From contig JBBSBC010000091.1 in NCBI GenBank assembly GCA_038251595.1, positions 1-13,340 of the forward strand: a stretch of 13,340 bases of DNA, read 5' to 3'. Below are positions 8,801 through 13,340 of the stretch, one piece after another. Origin of the DNA: JADLCX01 sp038251595 (GTDB lineage: Bacteria; Planctomycetota; Phycisphaerae; Phycisphaerales; UBA1924). A model generated the notes under the pieces. That model did not search any database. It was not told where the DNA came from and worked only from the letters and a program-made list of their open reading frames with translations. Numbering within the stretch: the stretch's first letter is position 1; each line of letters opens with the position of its first letter. The translations under genes were made by a program, and so were the position numbers.

Positions 8801-9840
8801 GGGGTGCGCAGACGGTGTGCGCGACGGCAAACTGCCCTGTGACGACTCAGGGGGCGTGTTGTAATCCGGTGACCGGTGCTTGTGAGATGACCACCCTTGA
8901 TCTCTGCTTACCCCCTGGTGTATGGACCGCGCAGATGTGCGGCTCGCTCACCTGCACGGCCAACATGGGTGCGTGCTGCGCGCCTGATGGCACGTGTTCG
9001 TTTAGGCCGCGTCCTGACTGCGATATGGTGACGGGGATCTATTCGGGCGATGCTGTTCTTTGTGCCGCGGTGATGTGCGCACAGCCGATGGGCGCCTGCT
9101 GTGATCCGTTCGATGGTTCGTGTGCGAACGTCACATCTGCGGTGTGTGCCGGAACGGGTGGCGTGTTTGCTGGTGCGGGCACGACGTGCGCAACGCAGAC
9201 TTGTACGCAGCCGCCAATGGGGCGGTGCTGCTTGATCAGTTCATGTGTCATGACGCAACAGTCGAACTGCAATGGCGGCTTTACGGCAGGCGGAACATGC
9301 GTTCCCGATCCTTGTCCGGTGTATGGGGCGTGCTGCGTTGGCGCAGCGTGCAGCGGTGCAATCCCCATCACGGCAGCTGCGTGCATTGCTGCTGGTGGAA
9401 CGTTCCTGGGCCGGAACTCAACGTGCGGCGGAAGCCCTTGCTCTGTGTTCAACGGCGCGTGTTGTTTATCCGCAGGAAACTGCTTCGTCGATACCTCGAG
9501 TGCGTGTACAACTGCTAATGGAAACTTCCGAGGTCCAAACTCCGATTGCAGCCCCAACCCATGCCCATTGCCGATCGGCGCCTGCTGCGCGGGCACCATT
9601 TGCAGCATTGCACCGCAAGCCTCGTGCAACGGTCGTTGGGGCGGGAGCGGCACCACATGCCCAGTCGCCACTTGCTGCCAGGCCGATGTGAATGGACAGA
9701 GCGGGCTTACCGTTCAAGACATCTTCGTTTTCCTCGGGCTCTGGTTCACTGGTGATCCAGCCGCGAACTTTGACGGAACTCCCGGGATTCTAATCGATGA
9801 TGTTTTCGCCTTTCTTACCGCCTACTTTGCCGGGTGCTGA
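5863..9840 (+). CDS. Secreted matrixin-like zinc metalloprotease with nine Cys-rich repeats and dockerin-like C-terminus
   Basis: A protein of 1325 residues. Residues 1 to about 31 look like a signal peptide. A pro-region follows with Cys96 and PTPEQLENIVTMYGALPPG. The catalytic domain (about 162-348) contains HEHGHGLGFLH at 301-311, the metzincin zinc site HExxHxxGxxH with Glu302 as general base, and QQMYGDRF near its end. The expected Met-turn methionine is Leu321 (KLLEP); the paralogue downstream has Met. Next come a beta domain of pre-peptidase C-terminal type (about 390-540), a PKD-like domain (540-655, TLRVTDDNG), an IPT/TIG-like domain (658-752), and a domain starting NDLC (758-905, DVWYRW). 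Nine six-Cys GACC-type repeats (908-1270) and two EF-hand-like segments ending FAGC (1271-1325) finish the protein. The ATG at 5863 has no clear Shine-Dalgarno sequence; the ATG at 5878 (MKTVGRLAG) is an alternative that keeps the signal peptide. Substrate unknown. Confidence 0.85.
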   Translation: MKKRGMKTVGRLAGLVLSASAVGAICGSAAGSPIRGAWSEDLRSQSSIVDEGASPESGSVLEALLRASDRRAELEGKDSAAERDRLMAQLRIATHCFVENPTPEQLENIVTMYGALPPGLVMARGLNNRFFTGTDIWSGEPAVGVPAVTIPVDPTILGPATRIRLTYSFPADGVPWGTGGQTNDLGQQLRDMFPESGVDRGRELIRQAIAQWTLACAVTYEELNDNNEPLNNGPSTPPTSLLLGNGDIRLGAFAQSTGSGVLAYNFLPGSGGDMAINSSFFPQYRLQVSNNFRLFRNALAHEHGHGLGFLHSVPCSQTKLLEPFSSSVYDGPQIDDLRGAQQMYGDRFAPNHTSATAYNLTSDYGPLSNAAGDMGVSVREQNLSTNGPAIRSDSSTNPTGEDWFQFRLDSNQPVRITVRPTGGTYSNGPQTLDMTDDACAGEIIALEAAQSAGNLNFQLYRAVDLSTVLGGAGQSAVEGQLEQVQFASGTFFGPLLANTYLLRVWDAGAAVAQPKPVQLYDLEIRVGSPTTAAQQFKYPPLAVAGINKRIAVNEPCSFIGDLLSRAREPGIALRTQQFEWDITGVGGVPGADGVFEITNNPVDPVAIPPTPLSPPGLLRQPVYTYTANGVFPATLRVTDDNGLVDTHTIMVTVTGVPIEVTAITPNSGRQGETLSVTITGLNLGAVSDISQISLPGSTGITLSAPSGIVVSGGGTQIDGVVLTIASSAPLGFRDLRVTDGTTTDTLAPAFEVRRMLMPPANDLCDTSVEWTMPMVDLGAPSYVCVVSHPFNNTDANRTFPQEFAGTPCDPIGMFADVWYRWQVRKTGRLTVSTNSLPLFSSRVAVYRTWTCGALTLGPPFDRLVGCGIDGIPFLFDVNDGDQLLFRVGSTVENTGGNGWVDLALLPLFGACCNGATGACTLVAEAGCDANQETFQGRGTVCGGCPSPTGACCFPDGTCGIAGNGMPTTLSVCATAGGMYRGAQTVCATANCPVTTQGACCNPVTGACEMTTLDLCLPPGVWTAQMCGSLTCTANMGACCAPDGTCSFRPRPDCDMVTGIYSGDAVLCAAVMCAQPMGACCDPFDGSCANVTSAVCAGTGGVFAGAGTTCATQTCTQPPMGRCCLISSCVMTQQSNCNGGFTAGGTCVPDPCPVYGACCVGAACSGAIPITAAACIAAGGTFLGRNSTCGGSPCSVFNGACCLSAGNCFVDTSSACTTANGNFRGPNSDCSPNPCPLPIGACCAGTICSIAPQASCNGRWGGSGTTCPVATCCQADVNGQSGLTVQDIFVFLGLWFTGDPAANFDGTPGILIDDVFAFLTAYFAGC
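8584..9672 (+). repeat. Array encoding nine Cys-rich GACC-type repeats
   Basis: Within the first protease, residues 908-1270 break into nine units of about 35-48 residues. Each starts [FTQMYNI]G[AR]CC and has four further cysteines, with spacing about CC-x(3-7)-C-x(6-15)-C-x(8-13)-C-x(3-4)-C. The even cysteine count per unit suggests three disulfides per repeat and a rigid extracellular stalk. The units differ clearly from each other, so the array is old rather than a recent expansion. Confidence 0.85.
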
Positions 9841-9861
9841 TCTTGACGGACGTTTTTTGTA

Positions 9862-9877
9862 CGGCATGCTCGGCATG
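9862..9877 (+). repeat. Two CGGCATG cores between the protease genes
   Basis: CGGCATG at 9862-9868 and 9871-9877, nine bases apart, match the core seen twice upstream of the first protease gene. They sit just after a run of six T (9853-9858). A TTGACG hexamer lies at 9843-9848 right after the preceding stop codon, and a TATAGC hexamer at 9921-9926, but neither has a convincing partner box. The gap holds no other gene. Confidence 0.4.
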
Positions 9878-10000
9878 GGTCGGCCACGCCGCTGATGGAC
9901 CCTTGCGGTTGCTCTTTGCGTATAGCGATGGTTCAATGTTCAATGGGCGAAACTCTTCGCTTGGTTTCCGGCGTGCTTGCCGATTCAGATCGATCTTCGC

Positions 10001-10014
10001 GGAGTTTTGACGTG
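10001..10014 (+). promoter_or_regulatory. Ribosome binding site that decides the start of the second protease
   Basis: GGAG at 10001-10004 lies seven bases before a GTG at 10012-10014. The protein from this GTG begins with a typical signal peptide (MIKSGTWRGLRRGWSRG, then a hydrophobic stretch). The in-frame ATG at 9895 would instead put 39 non-signal-like residues in front and has no Shine-Dalgarno sequence. Confidence 0.65.
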
Positions 10015-13000
10015 ATCAAGTCAGGAACGTGGCGCGGGTTGAGGCGCGGGTGGTCGCGAGGATGTTCGTTGGCGGTTTTGGCCCTGCTCGGCACGGGTGC
10101 GGCGGCCGCGGCCAGCGGTCCGTGCTTGCCATCATCAACGGGTGAATCGACACTGGCCGCCCTGCTGCAAACGACCGACAACGCGCCGGGTGCTTCGGAG
10201 TCGGCGCTTGGTTCGGAGGCGCGGCGTGCCCGCCTGCTCGAGCAGGTCCGCACCAGTTCCCTGTGCTTTTCTCCCAACTCCACACCCGAACAGTTGGCGC
10301 GCATCGCGGCGATGTACGACACGCTGCCGCCCGGCATGTTTGTCAATGGCGATCGGTTCTTTGTTGACTCAACCGCGTGGACCGGGAACTCGGCGCTCGG
10401 GCCTTCGGGGCGGGCTGTCCGCACCACCCTTCGCTACAGCTTTCCCGCTGATGGTGTGGCGTGGGGCAATACGACCTCGGGCAACAACCTCAACGCACTG
10501 ATCGCGGCCCGCTTCGGCGCGACCAACTCCGACCGCGGGCGCGAGTACATGCGCCAGGCGCTCGCCTCATGGAAGCGCTTCAGCGGGCTGACGTACAACG
10601 AAGTCTCGGACAACAACGGGTCTTTTTCCTTCTCAACCAGCGCGCCCGCGGCGGGTGATATCCGCATCGGTTCCATTCCTCAAGATGGGATCGGCGGTGT
10701 GCTGGCGTACAACGTCTTTCCCGCCAACGGCGGCGACATGACGATCGATTCGGATGATCTTGTCACGCAGAGCATGTGGAACACGACCAACAACTACCGA
10801 TTTCTGCGGAACGTGGTCTCGCACGAGCACGGGCACGGGCTGGGGTTCATTCACAGCGTGCCGTGCAATGGGACCAAGCTGATGGAGCCCTTTGCGGGCA
10901 GCAACTTTGATGCGGTGCAGATCGACGAGATTCGCGGCGTGCAGCGCAACCACGGCGATCGATTCGCCGGGAACACTTCCGCCGCAAATGCACGCGATTT
11001 CGGCAACCTTACTTCTCCGACGGTCAAGTCGATCATCGAGCGCAACCTTTCGACGAACGGTGTCGGCGGGTTTGGAGGCTCGCAGGAAGACTGGTTCAGG
11101 TTCACGCTTGGCTCGGCGCAGAACGTGGTCATCACCGCGGTGCCCGTGGGCGGGACGTACACGCAGGGGCAACAGGCCAACGGGTGCAACGGCACCACGG
11201 CCGCGGTCAATGCTTCGCAGGCGGGCAATCTTGATGTCGAACTCCGCGACAGCGCGGGCACAACGGTCATCATCGCCGCCAACATCAACGCGGCGGGATT
11301 GACCGAGACCGTGACGGCACCCAACCTTGGGCCGGGAACCTATACCGTGCGGGTGGTCGATATCGGGCCGAATGCGAATCAGACGCTGCAGCTTTATGAC
11401 CTGACGATCCGAGTTGGCTCATCACGGGCGACACCCTTTGCGGTGGCGGGCATCAACAAGCGCATCGCGGCCGGTCAACTCTGCTTCTTCATGGGCGATC
11501 TCTACTCACGCGCCAATGAGGCGGGCGCAACCTTGAACAGCGCGAGCTACGACTGGGATCTTGATGGGAACGGGGTCTTTGAGACGCTCGATCAGCCGCA
11601 GCCCACGTTCACGTATCCCTCGAACATGCTGGTCAATGTGACGTTGCGAGTGACCGACAGCAACGGCATGTCCTCGACCGACACGATCGTTGTGAACGTG
11701 AGCGGCGCGATCAGCCTGATCACGTCGATCTCGCCGAGCACGGGGACGCTGGGAGCGACGATCCCCGTCACCATTGTGGGAAGCAACCTGGCGGGTGTCA
11801 ACAACGCCTCGCAGGTGGTTGTCGGTGGCTCGGGGATCACGGTCATCGGCACACCGAGCGTGACGGCGGGCGGCACGACCATCTCCGGACTATCGCTCGT
11901 CATCGCCCCCAATGCGGTGCTCGGCACACGCAACATCAACATCACCAACGCCGATGGTGCGGGCCAAAACGTTGCGCTCAACAACGGCTTCACCATCAAC
12001 AGCACACCGCCGAGCAACAACGAATGCTCATCGCCCATTTCGTGGGGAAGCGTGGTCGGGGCGCGTCCGTTCACGAACACCAACGCCACAACGGGCGTCA
12101 CGCAAGGGTTCCCCGCGACCGGCTGCCCTGCGGCGGGTTCGATCTTCAACGATGTCTGGTACACATGGACCGCGACGGCCACCGGCTCCTTGGGCATCAC
12201 GACCGACAGCGGGAGTGCGAGCCCCTCGTTCAGCTCGCGCGTTGCGGTCTATCAGGGCACAACTTGCCCGCCCGTCTCGGCCAACCTGCGCGGGTGCGAT
12301 GACTTTGGGGTGGTCTTCACGATCACCCTCACTGCTGGGCAGACGTACCTGTTTCAAGTCGGCTCGGCCTTCGCCAGCGGAACCGGCACCGCCAACGTGG
12401 TGCTCACATTCACACCTTTCCAAGGCGCGTGCTGCGACAGCGCGGGCTTCTGCACGATTGAGGCCGCGGCCAACTGTCTGGGGTCGAGCACCTATCAAGG
12501 CACGGGCACCATCTGCAACCCGACACCGTGTATCGAGCCTGATGGCACATGCTGCGCGGCGGATGGATCGTGTTCGTTTGTTGCACGCGAGTCGTGCATT
12601 GGCGGCACGTTTGCCGGTGGCGGCGCGTGCGAGCCTAATCCTTGTGCGGCGGCCATGGGTTCGTGCTGCGTGACCGATGGCGCGTGTGTTGTCACCGTTC
12701 AGACAGACTGCACCACGATATGGACGATGGGCGCTTTGTGCGACCCGAACCCGTGCCCGGCACTCCCCACCACCGGCGCGTGCTGCGTTGAGACCGCGTG
12801 CAGCGTGACCACTCAAGCGATGTGCAGCGGCGCTTTTCAGGGCGCGGGCAGTCTCTGCGGAGAGCCCGGAAACCCCACAACCTGCTGCCGCGCCAACTTC
12901 AACGGCATCGGTGGCGTCACGGTTCAGGACATCTTCGACTTCCTGACGGCCTTCTTCTCCAACGATCTCGCGGCCGACATCGACAACTCAGGCGCGGTCT

Positions 13001-13056
13001 CGGTGCAGGACATTTTCGACTACATCGGCGCGTTCTTTGCTTCGTGTCCCGGGTGA
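10012..13056 (+). CDS. Secreted matrixin-like zinc metalloprotease with four Cys-rich repeats and dockerin-like C-terminus
   Basis: A protein of 1014 residues from the GTG start, and a tandem paralogue of the preceding protease. Residues 1 to about 34 form a signal peptide with a basic start and an Ala-rich cleavage region. The pro-region keeps one cysteine (Cys85) before STPEQL. The catalytic domain (about 137-318) has HEHGHGLGFIH at 271-281, with three zinc ligands and Glu272, and a normal Met-turn Met291 in KLMEP, so it looks intact. Then come a pre-peptidase C-terminal-like beta domain (about 355-475), a PKD-like domain (480-563, YDWDLDGNG), an IPT/TIG-like domain (567-662), an NEC-starting domain (666-802, DVWYTW), four six-Cys repeats (804-957), and an EF-hand-like pair (958-1014) ending FASCPG. 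The frame is open upstream to an ATG at 9895, which I reject as the start. It may be transcribed separately or with the gene before it; no strong terminator separates them. Its target protein is unknown. Confidence 0.87.
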   Translation: MIKSGTWRGLRRGWSRGCSLAVLALLGTGAAAAASGPCLPSSTGESTLAALLQTTDNAPGASESALGSEARRARLLEQVRTSSLCFSPNSTPEQLARIAAMYDTLPPGMFVNGDRFFVDSTAWTGNSALGPSGRAVRTTLRYSFPADGVAWGNTTSGNNLNALIAARFGATNSDRGREYMRQALASWKRFSGLTYNEVSDNNGSFSFSTSAPAAGDIRIGSIPQDGIGGVLAYNVFPANGGDMTIDSDDLVTQSMWNTTNNYRFLRNVVSHEHGHGLGFIHSVPCNGTKLMEPFAGSNFDAVQIDEIRGVQRNHGDRFAGNTSAANARDFGNLTSPTVKSIIERNLSTNGVGGFGGSQEDWFRFTLGSAQNVVITAVPVGGTYTQGQQANGCNGTTAAVNASQAGNLDVELRDSAGTTVIIAANINAAGLTETVTAPNLGPGTYTVRVVDIGPNANQTLQLYDLTIRVGSSRATPFAVAGINKRIAAGQLCFFMGDLYSRANEAGATLNSASYDWDLDGNGVFETLDQPQPTFTYPSNMLVNVTLRVTDSNGMSSTDTIVVNVSGAISLITSISPSTGTLGATIPVTIVGSNLAGVNNASQVVVGGSGITVIGTPSVTAGGTTISGLSLVIAPNAVLGTRNINITNADGAGQNVALNNGFTINSTPPSNNECSSPISWGSVVGARPFTNTNATTGVTQGFPATGCPAAGSIFNDVWYTWTATATGSLGITTDSGSASPSFSSRVAVYQGTTCPPVSANLRGCDDFGVVFTITLTAGQTYLFQVGSAFASGTGTANVVLTFTPFQGACCDSAGFCTIEAAANCLGSSTYQGTGTICNPTPCIEPDGTCCAADGSCSFVARESCIGGTFAGGGACEPNPCAAAMGSCCVTDGACVVTVQTDCTTIWTMGALCDPNPCPALPTTGACCVETACSVTTQAMCSGAFQGAGSLCGEPGNPTTCCRANFNGIGGVTVQDIFDFLTAFFSNDLAADIDNSGAVSVQDIFDYIGAFFASCPG
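12421..12882 (+). repeat. Array encoding four Cys-rich GACC-type repeats
   Basis: Residues 804-957 of the second protease form four units beginning QGACC, DGTCC, MGSCC and TGACC, each with the same six-cysteine pattern as the nine units in its paralogue. Units ending in NPC with Pro two residues earlier are commoner here. The copy number difference (four versus nine) is the largest structural difference between the two proteases. Confidence 0.85.
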
Positions 13057-13076
13057 TAGGTAGTCATGCGAATGCG

Positions 13077-13105
13077 GCTGACAGAACCAGAAGGGCTCTG
13101 TCAGC
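13077..13105 (+). terminator. Strong hairpin after the second protease gene
   Basis: GCTGACAGA (13077-13085) pairs perfectly with TCTGTCAGC (13097-13105), with a possible extra CC/GG inside the loop. It begins 21 bases after the stop codon. No T run follows, so it is either a non-canonical terminator or a 3' stabilising stem. Confidence 0.55.
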
Positions 13106-13150
13106 ATCACTCGACACAGAACTTAGCAACAATAGTCCCCCGACACATCG

Positions 13151-13210
13151 CACCAACTTCTCAGAGCAGAAGTCGGTGGTACCCTCTTGAAACATCGAGC
13201 CGCTGCTCGA
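13151..13210. other. Two further hairpins in the 3' intergenic stretch
   Basis: CACC-A-ACTTCT (13151-13161) pairs with AGAAGT-C-GGTG (13168-13178) with one mismatch. TCGAGC-CGCT-GCTCGA (13195-13210) is a perfect 6-bp stem with a tetraloop. With 13077-13105 this makes three hairpins in 135 bases. Apart from the dockerin remnant, I see nothing else in 13057-13340. Confidence 0.5.
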
Positions 13211-13270
13211 AGATGTTGCCACCCGCATGTCGTTGCCCAGATGCTTGGGGTCTGGATGTCATGGGGCTAC

Positions 13271-13339
13271 TGGAACGCGAACGGTGCATCAACGATTCAG
13301 GATCTGTTCGACTTCCTGACCTCTTAGTTTGCCGCCGAC
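13271..13339 (+). pseudogene. Orphan dockerin-like EF-hand remnant with in-frame stop
   Basis: The frame starting at 13271 reads WNANGASTIQDLFDFLTS, a TAG stop at 13325-13327, then FAAD to the window edge. This lines up with the C-termini of the three large proteins (for example GGVTVQDIFDFLTAFF followed by AAD), with the stop exactly where an aromatic residue is expected (TAT or TAC to TAG is one base). The first calcium ligand Asp appears replaced by Tyr (codon 13268-13270). No Cys repeats, signal peptide or start site can be recognised upstream, so only the module survives. It could be a decayed fourth gene or a partial duplication. A sequencing error at the stop cannot be excluded. Confidence 0.6.
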
Positions 13340-13340
13340 C

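Noticed and set aside
9895..10011. N-terminal extension of the second protease from the ATG at 9895
   Set aside because: It has no Shine-Dalgarno sequence, would bury the signal peptide behind 39 residues, and overlaps the CGGCATG-containing upstream region; the GTG at 10012 has GGAG at seven bases.

Overview
The window looks like a chromosomal segment of a Phycisphaerae-type planctomycete. It is GC-rich. All three large proteins are predicted to be secreted, carry the six-cysteine 'GACC' repeats typical of that group, and end in a paired EF-hand module (consensus VTVQDIFDFL...FAGC) of the kind annotated as a GC-type dockerin. The assignment comes from recognising these protein signatures, not from a database search.

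Layout. (1) Positions 1-255, minus strand: the 5' part of a DciA-like (DUF721) gene that runs off the window. (2) Positions 352-1539, plus strand: an ABC transporter ATPase of the MalK/UgpC/PotA type with no permease nearby, transcribed divergently from gene 1. (3) Positions 1540-2353: 814 bases without a convincing gene. This stretch is rich in perfect or near-perfect inverted repeats between about 1588 and 2097, then has a threefold 14-bp self-complementary tandem repeat. I regard it as a candidate structured RNA of unknown family. (4) Positions 2354-5602: a secreted alpha-glucan hydrolase. Its N-terminal half looks like a GH57-clan/GH119 alpha-amylase, followed by a CBM25 starch-binding module, one Cys repeat, a beta-rich module and the dockerin-like C-terminus. 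(5) Positions 5863-9840 and 10012-13056: two tandem paralogous secreted metzincin (matrixin-like) zinc proteases with the same domain order but nine versus four Cys repeats. (6) Positions 13057-13340: three hairpins, then a degenerate orphan copy of the dockerin-like module interrupted by a stop codon.

How they may work together. The three secreted proteins share the same C-terminal module and so probably share a cell-surface localisation or assembly route. One would attack starch-like glucan, and two would attack protein. No partner or receptor for the module is encoded here. The ATPase and the DciA-like gene appear unrelated. The least explained elements are the structured intergenic region, the variable-length Cys-repeat array and the orphan dockerin remnant.
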